Part shown: positions 1-6,788 of the stretch, piece by piece
Layout of the letters: every line of letters starts with the position of its first letter
Numbering within the stretch: position 1 is the first letter of the stretch
Assembly (NCBI RefSeq): GCF_000737325.1
Contig: NZ_CP011125.1
Span: 186,001 to 250,000, forward strand
Source of the DNA: Sandaracinus amylolyticus
Lineage (GTDB): Bacteria; Myxococcota_A; Polyangia; Polyangiales; Sandaracinaceae
Length of the DNA: 64,000 nt
Direction of reading: 5' to 3'
Translations under genes and position numbers: made by a program
Notes under the pieces: model-generated
The model's input: the letters and a program-made list of their open reading frames with translations, nothing else
What the model was told of the DNA's origin: nothing
Databases searched by the model: none

Positions 1-383
1 TCGACCTCGCCGCCGCGCACCGCGATGCGCTCGAGGCCCTTCGCGATCTGCACCGAGCCCGCGCTCGCGTTCGGCGCGAACTCGATCTCCACGTCCGACG
101 CGGTGACCTTCACGTCACCGTCGAGCGCGCCGGCGACGTGCACGCGCGTGCCGGGCGTCGCCGCTGCCGCGTTCGCCTCCGCGATCGTGCGCGCGTTCAC
201 CTCGCGCTCGATCTCGGGCGGCGCGGGCCACTCGATCTCCAGCTCGCTCGGCGGGGTGCCGAGGTCGTAAGGGGCGTCGTCGGGATCCTCGTAGGTCAGC
301 GCGCTCGCGCTCGCCGTGCTCCCCAGCGCGGCGAGCGAGAGAAGAAGAGATCCCGCCCAGTGGGCTCGTTCACGAGAAAACAT
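1..383 (-). CDS. Secreted protein, N-terminal part (possible beta-helix protein), cut by the window edge
   Basis: I read this partial gene directly from the minus strand: an ATG at 383-381 opens a frame that runs off the window at base 1 (127 codons visible). The N-terminus has charged residues, then SLLLSLAALGSTASASA, a typical Sec signal peptide cleaved near residue 28. After an acidic, Pro-rich spacer comes a segment (about residues 65-127: REVNARTIAEANAAAA, then TPGTRVHVAGALDGDV) that resembles the first turns of secreted right-handed beta-helix proteins. That assignment is an inference from a short piece. No family motif is complete, so I give no enzyme function. The gene is transcribed away from the chitinase-like gene that ends at 469. 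Confidence 0.7.
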   Translation of the reverse strand, partial: MFSRERAHWAGSLLLSLAALGSTASASALTYEDPDDAPYDLGTPPSELEIEWPAPPEIEREVNARTIAEANAAAATPGTRVHVAGALDGDVKVTASDVEIEFAPNASAGSVQIAKGLERIAVRGGEV

Positions 384-468
384 CGGCCGCCGATGTAGAG
401 CATCTCTCGTGATACGCAAGTACGAATTCTGCGGGAAAAGCGCCCCTACATCGCGGCACCCGGCGCGC

Positions 469-1881
469 TCAGCGCAGGCCCATCGTGGTCAGCACGAGCT
501 CGAAGTTCGCGCGCCGATCGGCGGCTCCGTCGAGCGGTCCGGTGCCGCACGGCGGGTTGTGGCAGCCGCGGTTCACGATGCCCGAGACGCCGTCGATGAA
601 CGTGCCGTCGGTCATCCCGCCGTCGACGAACGCGCGCAGCCGATCCTTGTAGACCCATCCGTCCCGCGAGTACGGCTCGACCGAGCTCATCCAATAGAAG
701 AGGCCCGCGATCCACTTCAGCTCGGGGTGCTCGGTGCTCGCGCAGATCGCCTCGGGGTCGCGGCAGAAGTTCACGTCGGGGTAGAGCGCGCCCGCGGGTC
801 GCGGGAAGCGCGCCGGGTCGAGGTGGCCCGCGCCGAGGTAGTGGTTGAGCATCCCGAAGTTGCAGCGACCCGTCGTCTGGATGACGCCGCGGCCCCACCA
901 ACAACAGCCCTCCACCGACCCGCCCGAGCCGTCCCACTCGTACCGTCCGGCGCGCTGGCCTTCGTAGACCTCGCACTGCGGGCGCGTCCACGCGTCACCG
1001 CCCGGCGCGACGAAGCCCGGCTGCGACGCGGGGTACGGATAGCAGTCGAACCCGTAGTTCCAGCGCCCGGTGCGCCCGTCGCTGCGACCGCTCACCGATG
1101 CGAGCGTCGCGTTCGGCGCGCAGAAGAGCGGCCCCGGCGCGCCGTACCACTGCGCGTGCGTGACTGCCGTCATCCGCATCGACGGATCGCGCGGACAGGC
1201 CATCTCGCAGTCGTATCCCGCGCCCGCGTAGTCCTGTCCCAACTGACCACATGCGTTCGAGATCGCATATCCGTTGGTCATGTCCCAGTTGTTCTCGTCG
1301 CACGCGTCGTAGCGAATCGTCTCCTTCATGCTCTGCGCGAGGAACGCCGCGAGGTTCACGAGCGCATAGCGGCTGCGCGCGGGCTCGGGATCGCCGGGCT
1401 CGCCGAGCCAGAGCCGCATGTCGCCGATGCCGCGCGTGTGCATCGTCGTCACCGCCTGCACGAAGTCGCGCCACTTGTAGATGCGCGACGGGCGCCAGCT
1501 GAGGTCCGGGTTCTGCGAGATGAGCACTTCCTCGTCGAAGCGCGTGGGATCGCCGAGCAGCACCGAGTCGATCCCCGGCACGCCGCTCACGCGCTCGACG
1601 CACTCGCCGTCGACGCACACCGTCCCGCTGCCGCACGCGGGCGCGCAGCTCGCGGGCGCGCCGCCGTCCGTCGTGCCCGACGAGCCTCCGTCGCGGTCGG
1701 ACGCGGTGCCTCCGTCGCCGTCGATCGGCCCGCCTCCTCCGTCACGCTCGTCGATCGGCGTCGCCCCGTCGCGCCGCGGCGCGCTGCCGCCGTCGCTCGT
1801 GTCGTCGGGCGACACCGCGGAGCAGGCTTGGAGCGCGAGCAGCAGCGCCGGAACGATCGTCACGAGTCGGGACACGCTCAT
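469..1881 (-). CDS. GH19-like chitinase lipoprotein
   Basis: A 470-residue protein that probably hydrolyses chitin or peptidoglycan-like glycans outside the cell. Residues 1-20 are a lipoprotein signal with lipobox LQAC (Cys20). Residues about 25-77 are a Gly/Asp-rich linker, followed by a small Cys-rich patch (79-94). The rest matches the glycoside hydrolase 19 fold: FLAQSMKET at about 180-188 corresponds to the family's first catalytic Glu region (Glu187), and GRGVIQTTGRCNFG in the second half is the family signature RG-x-IQ-x-TGR-x-NYG. Many Cys residues suggest a disulfide-rich secreted domain. GH19 membership is firm by motif; substrate is not shown. It is divergent from the response regulator at 1974, with about 90 bases between them. 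Confidence 0.85.
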   Translation of the reverse strand: MSVSRLVTIVPALLLALQACSAVSPDDTSDGGSAPRRDGATPIDERDGGGGPIDGDGGTASDRDGGSSGTTDGGAPASCAPACGSGTVCVDGECVERVSGVPGIDSVLLGDPTRFDEEVLISQNPDLSWRPSRIYKWRDFVQAVTTMHTRGIGDMRLWLGEPGDPEPARSRYALVNLAAFLAQSMKETIRYDACDENNWDMTNGYAISNACGQLGQDYAGAGYDCEMACPRDPSMRMTAVTHAQWYGAPGPLFCAPNATLASVSGRSDGRTGRWNYGFDCYPYPASQPGFVAPGGDAWTRPQCEVYEGQRAGRYEWDGSGGSVEGCCWWGRGVIQTTGRCNFGMLNHYLGAGHLDPARFPRPAGALYPDVNFCRDPEAICASTEHPELKWIAGLFYWMSSVEPYSRDGWVYKDRLRAFVDGGMTDGTFIDGVSGIVNRGCHNPPCGTGPLDGAADRRANFELVLTTMGLR

Positions 1882-1973
1882 TCGAGACCTCCGCGGCTTC
1901 GAGTGCGGCGACGCGACGAGATCGGGTCACGCTCGACGTGGGGTGCGCGCGCGCGGGGTCTACATCGGGCGCA

Positions 1974-2342
1974 GTGCGCCTCCTCGTGCTCGACGACGAC
2001 GACGATCTGCGCGAGCTGCTCTGTGTGTTCGCCGAGAGCGTCGGCGCGGAGCGCTGCACCTGCGCCGCGTCGTTCGAGCAGCTGCGCGCGGCCGCGAACG
2101 ACGCGCTCTCCTGCGACGTCGCGATCCTCGACGTGAACCTCGGGCCCGCGGCGCCGAGCGGCGTCGACGCGTACGAGTGGCTCCGCGAGCACCGCTTCGC
2201 GGGCGAGATCGTGTTCCTCACCGGGCATGCGCGGTCGCACCCACTCGTGCGTCGCGCGCTCGCGCTGCCCGGGGTGCGGGTGCTCGAGAAGCCGATCGAC
2301 GTCGAAGTGCTGCGCGCGCTCGTGCAGGGGCGCGCTCCATGA
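1974..2342 (+). CDS. Single-domain response regulator
   Basis: A 122-residue CheY-like receiver with no output domain. The acidic pocket is at residues 7-11 (LDDDDD), the phospho-acceptor Asp is at 53 (AILDVN), the conserved Thr at 83 (FLTG) and the Lys at 106 (EKP). A GTG at 1938 would add 12 residues without a receiver match. I prefer the GTG at 1974 because the next residues are the first beta strand and a TACATC hexamer lies 7 nt upstream. No histidine kinase is adjacent, so its partner is unknown. The acceptor site is intact, so it is likely a working phospho-relay protein. Confidence 0.85.
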   Translation: MRLLVLDDDDDLRELLCVFAESVGAERCTCAASFEQLRAAANDALSCDVAILDVNLGPAAPSGVDAYEWLREHRFAGEIVFLTGHARSHPLVRRALALPGVRVLEKPIDVEVLRALVQGRAP

Positions 2343-2352
2343 TGCGCGCGGA

Positions 2353-2377
2353 GCGCGGAGCGCTCCGGGCTCCGCGC
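2353..2377. terminator. Hairpin after the response regulator
   Basis: Perfect 8-bp inverted repeat gcgcggag (2353-2360) / ctccgcgc (2370-2377) with a 9-nt loop, 10 nt after the stop of the response regulator. No U-run follows, so an intrinsic terminator is uncertain; it could be a 3'-end stabilising structure. A related GGAGCGC palindrome occurs at 5675-5690. Confidence 0.35.
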
Positions 2378-2455
2378 GGCGCTCCGGATGTTCCGCTGGG
2401 CGCGCGAGATCGTTGATCTTTCGGACGCGGTACGCGCCGTGCGACCGCGGGTCTC

Positions 2456-3253
2456 GTGACCTCACGAGCTCTCCTCGCGATCGCGCTCACCGTGTCGACG
2501 GGCTGCGTCGGTGTGCTCGACTCGGGAGGCACGCAGGCGTCGTCCCGACGCGATGGAGGGCGCGAGGTCCCACGCGATCCCCGCGACGGCGGCGCACCGA
2601 TCGAAGAGGTCGACGCGACCACGCCGCCTCCGCTCGACGACGCGGGCACCTCGATGCCGCCGCCCGCGATCGACGCCGCGACGCCGCCCGCGATCGACGC
2701 GGGACCGAGCGATCCCTGCGGAGGCCTCACGCTCGCGGGTCGCTGCGACGGAGACGTCGCGCGCTGGTGCGAGGACGGTGCGATCCGCGAGCAGTCGTGC
2801 AGCGACGGATGTGGCGTCGTCGAGGGACGCAGTCGCTGCCTGCCGCCGCCTCCTCCGCCACCGACCGGATGTGCGAGCGCGATCGAAGCGGCGGAGCTCG
2901 CGCTCACCAACGCGGCACGGCGCGAGGCGGGCCTCTCCGATCTGGTGTGCGACGAAGGGCTCGCGCGCGCGGCACGCCTGCACTCGCAGGACATGTGCAA
3001 TCAGAACTACTTCATGCACGACTCGCTCGACGGCCGCTCGTTCGTGGATCGCATCGACGAACAAGGCGTGTCGTGGCGGACGGTCGGCGAGAACATCGCG
3101 CATGGCTACACCACGCCGGAGGCGGTGCACACGGGATGGATGAACAGCGACGGTCATCGACGGAACATCCTGAACGGCGCGTTCGGGCGCATCGGGATCG
3201 GGTACGTGGAGTGCGGCGGCAGGCCGTACTGGACGCAGGACTTCGCGAACTGA
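2456..3253 (+). CDS. CAP/SCP-domain lipoprotein
   Basis: A 265-residue exported protein of the CAP superfamily (SCP/PR-1/YkwD type). The GTG start gives a lipoprotein signal MTSRALLAIALTVSTGC with Cys17 as the lipid anchor. A Pro/Asp/Ala linker runs to about residue 80, then a short Cys-rich stretch, then the CAP domain (about 140-265). CAP motifs visible are HSQDMCNQNYFMH, GENIAHGY and GHRRNILN, followed by IGIGYV and a C-terminal YWTQDF. The conserved His and Glu residues of the CAP cavity are present. Bacterial members are secreted and mostly of unknown biochemistry. The lactonase-like gene starts 6 nt after the stop, so the two are probably co-transcribed. Confidence 0.88.
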   Translation: MTSRALLAIALTVSTGCVGVLDSGGTQASSRRDGGREVPRDPRDGGAPIEEVDATTPPPLDDAGTSMPPPAIDAATPPAIDAGPSDPCGGLTLAGRCDGDVARWCEDGAIREQSCSDGCGVVEGRSRCLPPPPPPPTGCASAIEAAELALTNAARREAGLSDLVCDEGLARAARLHSQDMCNQNYFMHDSLDGRSFVDRIDEQGVSWRTVGENIAHGYTTPEAVHTGWMNSDGHRRNILNGAFGRIGIGYVECGGRPYWTQDFAN

Positions 3254-3258
3254 CGCGC

Positions 3259-4452
3259 GTGTTGGGGCCGCTGCTCGCCGCGCTCATGTGCGCGGCGTGC
3301 GGCGGAGACGACGACGCGAGCGATCCACGCGACGCGAGCACCCCGGGCATCGACGCGAGCGACGCGCCGGAGATCGACGCGGACGTGCGCGAGGACGCTG
3401 CGTCGCCGAGCGACGCGGGCACACCGGACGGGGGTGGCCCGATGCGTGAGACGTTCGTCTACGTCGGGCTGACGAGCGGCGATCTCGTCGTGTACGCGCT
3501 CGACGCGTCGAGCGGCGCGCTCACCGAGCGCAGCCGCACGCGCACCGGCGACTTCCCGTCGTTCCTCGCGCCGTCGCCCGACGGACGATTCCTCTACGTC
3601 GTGCACGAGGGCGCGGCCGAGCTCGCGGCGCTCGAGGTCACGCCCGGCACCGGCGCGGTGCGCGTCATCGATCGCGCGGCCACCGAGGGCGGCGGTCCGA
3701 CCCACGTCGCGGTGAGCCCCGACGGGCGATTCGTCGCCGCTGCGAACTACGGCGGCGGCTCGGTCCCGATCTTCCCGATCGAAGCGGGCGGGATGATCGG
3801 CGATCGCCTCGACCTCGAGCGTCCCGGCGGGCAGGCCCACCAGGTCGTGTTCGATGCGGGCGGCACGCATCTGTATGCCGTGAGCAAAGAAGATGCGCTG
3901 GTCGCGCAGTACGCGGTGTCCGCGAGCGGTCTCGCGCCGCTCACGCCGCCGAGCCGCGCGATGCGCCCCGGCGCGGGCTCGCGTCACCTCGCGCTCTCGC
4001 CCGACGAGCGCTTCGCGTACGTGATCCACGAGCTCGACTCGACGATCACGGTGCACGCGCGCGCCGCCGACGCGACGCTCGGGCCCGAGCTCCAGCGCAT
4101 CTCGACGCGCGAAGAGGGCGCGAGCGGCGGGAACACGACCGCGGAGATCCTGGTGCACCCGAGCGGGCGCTTCCTCTACGGCTCGAACCGCGGCGACGAC
4201 GACGTGGTGCGCTTCCGCATCGGGAGCGACGGCCTCCTCGCGCTCGAGGGACACGAGAGCACGCGCGGTCGCACGCCGCGCAGCATGACGCTCACGCCCG
4301 ACGCGCGACTGCTGATCGTCGCGAACCAGGACTCGCGCGACGTGCAGGTGTTCGCCGTGGACCCGACGAGCGGCGCGCTCACCCATCGCATGGGCATCAC
4401 GGCCGACGCGAACGCGTGGTACGTGGGCGCGTTCGCGATCCCGACGGAGTGA
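3259..4452 (+). CDS. Lactonase-family seven-bladed beta-propeller lipoprotein (6-phosphogluconolactonase-like)
   Basis: A 397-residue protein similar to the YbhE/Pgl lactonase family (PF10282 type), which cyclises around repeated WD-like blades. The GTG at 3259 lies 5 nt after the CAP gene and gives a short lipoprotein leader (LLAALMCAACGG). A Gly/Asp-rich linker follows to about residue 60. Propeller blades recur with the signature SPDGRFLYV / SPDGRFVAAANYGGG / SPDERFAYVIHE / HPSGRFLYGSNRG / TPDARLLIVANQDS, spaced about 45-50 residues. That pattern is diagnostic for the family. Because it is exported, a role in the cytosolic pentose phosphate pathway is unlikely; a sugar-lactone or other extracytoplasmic role is an inference. 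An upstream open frame exists but it overlaps the CAP gene. Confidence 0.8.
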   Translation: MLGPLLAALMCAACGGDDDASDPRDASTPGIDASDAPEIDADVREDAASPSDAGTPDGGGPMRETFVYVGLTSGDLVVYALDASSGALTERSRTRTGDFPSFLAPSPDGRFLYVVHEGAAELAALEVTPGTGAVRVIDRAATEGGGPTHVAVSPDGRFVAAANYGGGSVPIFPIEAGGMIGDRLDLERPGGQAHQVVFDAGGTHLYAVSKEDALVAQYAVSASGLAPLTPPSRAMRPGAGSRHLALSPDERFAYVIHELDSTITVHARAADATLGPELQRISTREEGASGGNTTAEILVHPSGRFLYGSNRGDDDVVRFRIGSDGLLALEGHESTRGRTPRSMTLTPDARLLIVANQDSRDVQVFAVDPTSGALTHRMGITADANAWYVGAFAIPTE

Positions 4453-4480
4453 TCGACAGACTCGATCGGCTCGCTACCAT
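4453..4480 (+). promoter_or_regulatory. Candidate sigma-70 promoter for the SlyD-like gene
   Basis: TCGACA (4453-4458, 5 of 6 matches to TTGACA), a 16-bp spacer and TACCAT (4475-4480, 4 of 6 matches to TATAAT), followed by a GGAGGAG ribosome site about 10 nt before the GTG at 4508. Seen by eye only. Confidence 0.4.
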
Positions 4481-4507
4481 CCGCGCTCTTCGGAGGAGAA
4501 TCGCACC

Positions 4508-4999
4508 GTGAGCATCGTGGCCGACGGCAAGGTGGTGAGCATCGACTACGTCCTTCGCGACGAGAGCGGCAAGGAGCTCGATCGCTCGAGCGAGAGCGCG
4601 CCGCTCGTGTACCTGCACGGTGCGCGCGGGATCGTGCCCGGCCTCGAGGAGGCGCTCGCGGGCAAGTCGGTGGGCGATCGCGTCGAGGCGCGCGTTCCGC
4701 CCGACAAGGGCTACGGACCGAAGCGCAACGTGAAGCCGCAGGAGGTCCTGCGCTCGCGCTTCCCCGCGGAGGCGAACGTCGTGAAGGGCGCGCAGTTCGT
4801 CGCGGAAGGGCCGAACGGGCGCCCGATGCCGATCTGGGTGACGAAGGTGCAGGGCCGCACGATCTACGTGACCTCGGAGCACCCGCTCGCCGGGGTCACG
4901 CTCGTGTTCGACGTGACGATCCGCGACGTGCGCGACGCGACCGAGGAAGAGAAGGCGCACGGTCACGCGCACGGGCCGGGCGGCCACCACGATCACTGA
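4508..4999 (+). CDS. slyD: FKBP-type peptidyl-prolyl isomerase, SlyD-like
   Basis: A 163-residue cytoplasmic prolyl cis-trans isomerase with chaperone features. The FKBP half-domain is clear: VSIDYVLRDESGKELD, then PLVYLHGARGIVPGLEEALAG, then the insert-in-flap region with PDKGYGPKR. The C-terminus ends in a His-rich tail (HGHAHGPGGHHDH), the metal-binding feature of SlyD proteins that handle nickel and other divalent ions. Length is slightly below E. coli SlyD (196). The start is fixed by the GGAGGAG ribosome site and the GTG at 4508. The gene stands alone, and an 83-nt dispersed repeat starts 6 nt after its stop. Confidence 0.9.
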   Translation: MSIVADGKVVSIDYVLRDESGKELDRSSESAPLVYLHGARGIVPGLEEALAGKSVGDRVEARVPPDKGYGPKRNVKPQEVLRSRFPAEANVVKGAQFVAEGPNGRPMPIWVTKVQGRTIYVTSEHPLAGVTLVFDVTIRDVRDATEEEKAHGHAHGPGGHHDH

Positions 5000-5005
5000 G
5001 TCTCT

Positions 5006-5088
5006 GCCGGAGTGCTCGTCCCGCCGGTCCCGGACGGGAGCGCGCGAACCGCGCGGAGGGTAGGGCCCGGCGGGCGAGCCGATTTTCG
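5006..5088 (-). repeat. 83-nt dispersed repeat, copy A
   Basis: One of three copies of an 83-nt element in this window; the others are tandem at 17323-17488. Read on the minus strand, the copies share long blocks such as cggctcgcccgccg, gcgcgctcccgtccggga and cgagcactccggc. It starts 6 nt after the stop of the SlyD-like gene, exactly as copy C starts 6 nt after the histidine kinase stop. It contains self-complementary blocks (tcccggacggga; cgcgcg-aac-cgcgcg) and an atttt run at the distal end, so it may act as a transcript 3'-end structure. Confidence 0.85.
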
Positions 5089-5100
5089 ACCTGAGAGAAC

Positions 5101-5138
5101 GAAGGACGCGGCGCGGCTCCCTTCGCGGCGCGTCCTTC
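5101..5138. terminator. Bidirectional terminator-like hairpin between convergent genes
   Basis: A perfect 10-bp inverted repeat, gaaggacgcg (5101-5110) and cgcgtccttc (5129-5138), with an 18-nt loop, placed between the convergent SlyD-like gene and the lipoprotein ending at 5165. Only a short pyrimidine tract follows, so strength is unknown. Confidence 0.55.
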
Positions 5139-5142
5139 CTTC

Positions 5143-5177
5143 GATCAGATCAGATCAGATCAGATCAGATGAGATCG
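5143..5177. repeat. Pentanucleotide tandem repeat (gatca)
   Basis: Five perfect gatca units (5143-5167) followed by gatga and gatcg. The repeat overlaps the 3' end of the minus-strand lipoprotein: its stop codon (5167-5165) lies in the fifth unit. Slipped-strand length change here would alter the C-terminus or the stop. Confidence 0.8.
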
Positions 5178-5572
5178 CCGGCGTCGACGTCGTCGACCGG
5201 CGCGCCCGCGTCGGGCGTCGGATCGGGATCGGGCACCTCGCAGCAGCCCTCGGCGTCGCAGCCGGGACGCGGGAAGCAGCCGTCGCGATCGTTGCCCTGG
5301 CCGCTGTTGCCGTCGTAGAGGCAGTCGACCTTTCCGCTGTGCGGATCGTCGATGTTGTCGCCGGGAATCCCGGTCGGGCTGTTGTGGCCGCCGCGTCCGT
5401 GCCCCGAGCCGCGCTCGGGCGGGATCATCGTTCCGGGGTCGGGCACGCACTCCTCGCCCGTCAGCGCACTGCGGTACACCGGCGGCGATGGCTCGGTCGA
5501 GCACGCGATCAGCGTGATGACCGGCGCGAGCACGAGCATCGCTCCGAAGACCGTCTCGATTCGAATCCTCAC
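5165..5572 (-). CDS. Small Cys-rich lipoprotein, unknown function
   Basis: A 135-residue lipoprotein with no family I recognise. I chose the GTG at 5572 because GGGAGGTGG lies just upstream and the first residues form a lipoprotein leader (MRIRIETVFGAMLVLAPVIT, then LIAC, Cys24). The mature part contains GEECVPDPGTMIPPERG, then SGKVDCLYDGNSGQGNDRDG and CFPRPGCDAEGCCEVP, six or more Cys likely paired in disulfides, and ends in an Asp/Pro/Ala tail. The frame remains open upstream to 5692, but that extension has different composition and no signal. It lies 211 bases downstream of, and on the same strand as, the Cys-rich lipoprotein ending at 5784. Confidence 0.75.
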   Translation of the reverse strand: MRIRIETVFGAMLVLAPVITLIACSTEPSPPVYRSALTGEECVPDPGTMIPPERGSGHGRGGHNSPTGIPGDNIDDPHSGKVDCLYDGNSGQGNDRDGCFPRPGCDAEGCCEVPDPDPTPDAGAPVDDVDAGDLI

Positions 5573-5674
5573 GAGTCCACCTCCCACCCGAAAGGGCGTG
5601 GCTCGCAGTGCACGCCGTGCGCCGTGCTCGAATTGCTGCGTTTGCGTCGAAGCGTCGGAGTCGGCGCAGCGCGC

Positions 5675-5690
5675 GCTCCGCGCGCGGAGC
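5675..5690. terminator. Palindromic hairpins downstream of the 5784-6707 gene
   Basis: A perfect 16-bp palindrome gctccgcgcgcggagc (5675-5690). A second hairpin is nearer the stop: gtgcca (5752-5757) / tggcac (5766-5771) with an 8-nt loop, 12 nt after the stop codon. Neither has a U-run, so Rho-independent termination is doubtful. Confidence 0.35.
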
Positions 5691-5783
5691 ACGGAGCGCT
5701 CGCCGGGGAGCTCGGACCTCGGCGAGAACGTGAGAATCGTCGGAGCGGTAGGTGCCAGTCGCGATTGGCACGCTCGGAGGAGG

Positions 5784-6707
5784 TCAGTCGCTACACACGA
5801 CGTCGGTCTCGCCCGAGGTGAACGTGAGGATCGGCGACCCGTCCACGAAGATGCGGTTCACGTCGCCGGGCGGCAGCGAGGGCAGCGCGCACGTGCGCGT
5901 GTTCTCGATGCACACCGGCGGGCAGATGCCGTCACAACCGCCGACGTAGCGACCCGCGGTGACGTGTAGATCGCTGCCCGGCGGGAGATCGGTGGTGAGG
6001 CGCGTCATGACGCGGACCTCGCACGTGCTCTCGCGATCGCACGTGCCGCACTCCTCGGTCAGATCGAGCTCGTCGTGCGACGTGCCGCCGATGCCGCGGC
6101 GCACGCAGGCGCGCGAGGGGCGCATCGCGCGTCCCTCGAAGACCCCGGGGCCGCGCGTGCACGCGTCGTCCTCCGCGAAGTCGATGCATCCGCCGGGCGG
6201 CAACGGCAGCTCTTCGTCGACCACGGGCAGCCGCATCGCGGGCGCGCCGTTCACCTCGACGAGCCACTCGCCCGGCGGCAGCGCGGGGATCTCGCACTGC
6301 GCGATCGGCGTGTTGCACGCGTCGCAGTCGCACGGGTCGGGGCAGAGCGCGGTGACGAGGCGCAGCGTCTGGCTGTCGCGCGTCACGTCGACCACCGCGC
6401 ACTCCGTCTGCGCGCAGCACCCGCACGTGTCGAACGCGAGCGGCAGCGTGAAGTCGCGCCCGGCCGGCACGGCGAACGACTCGAGGCACGCGAAGTCGGC
6501 GCGCGTCGGCGCGCACGTCAGGCCCGCGTCGCGCACCTGCCCGGCGTCCACCGGGATCGACGCGTCGGGCACGATCGGCGTGGTCCGCGCGTCTTGGCCT
6601 CCACCGTCGCGCGGCAACGGCCCGTCGGCTCCGTGGCCGAGATAACAGCCGGAGAGGACCGCGCTCGAGATCGCGAGCAGTGGCACGGATTGCGACAATC
6701 GGAGCAT
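5784..6707 (-). CDS. Cys-rich lipoprotein, unknown function
   Basis: A 307-residue lipoprotein. The ATG at 6707 gives the leader MLRLSQSVPLLAISSAVLSGC (lipobox LSGC, Cys21), then an Asp/Gly/Pro linker. The mature region holds two similar halves. Each has Cys clusters (TCGCCAQTECAVVDVTR; CGTCDRESTCEVRVMTR), an LPPG turn (ALPPGEWLVEVNG; SLPPGDVNRIFVDG) and a valine-rich end, which suggests an internal duplication of a beta-sandwich of about 110 residues. I do not recognise a catalytic motif. It is divergent from the Sel1 protein at 6789 with 81 bases between them, so the two may share a regulatory region. Confidence 0.82.
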   Translation of the reverse strand: MLRLSQSVPLLAISSAVLSGCYLGHGADGPLPRDGGGQDARTTPIVPDASIPVDAGQVRDAGLTCAPTRADFACLESFAVPAGRDFTLPLAFDTCGCCAQTECAVVDVTRDSQTLRLVTALCPDPCDCDACNTPIAQCEIPALPPGEWLVEVNGAPAMRLPVVDEELPLPPGGCIDFAEDDACTRGPGVFEGRAMRPSRACVRRGIGGTSHDELDLTEECGTCDRESTCEVRVMTRLTTDLPPGSDLHVTAGRYVGGCDGICPPVCIENTRTCALPSLPPGDVNRIFVDGSPILTFTSGETDVVCSD

Positions 6708-6788
6708 CGCGCCGCGACGGAGCAGATCGCGTGCCCGTGCGGGGCCCCCGGCGCGGAGGATCCCCGGGTCGCGGTACGCTCTCCGCTC

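Noticed and set aside
316-2136. 606-residue plus-strand open frame opposite the chitinase gene
   Set aside because: Composition is Arg/Ala/His-rich without domain motifs; the minus-strand frame carries the GH19 signatures. GC-rich DNA gives long antisense frames.
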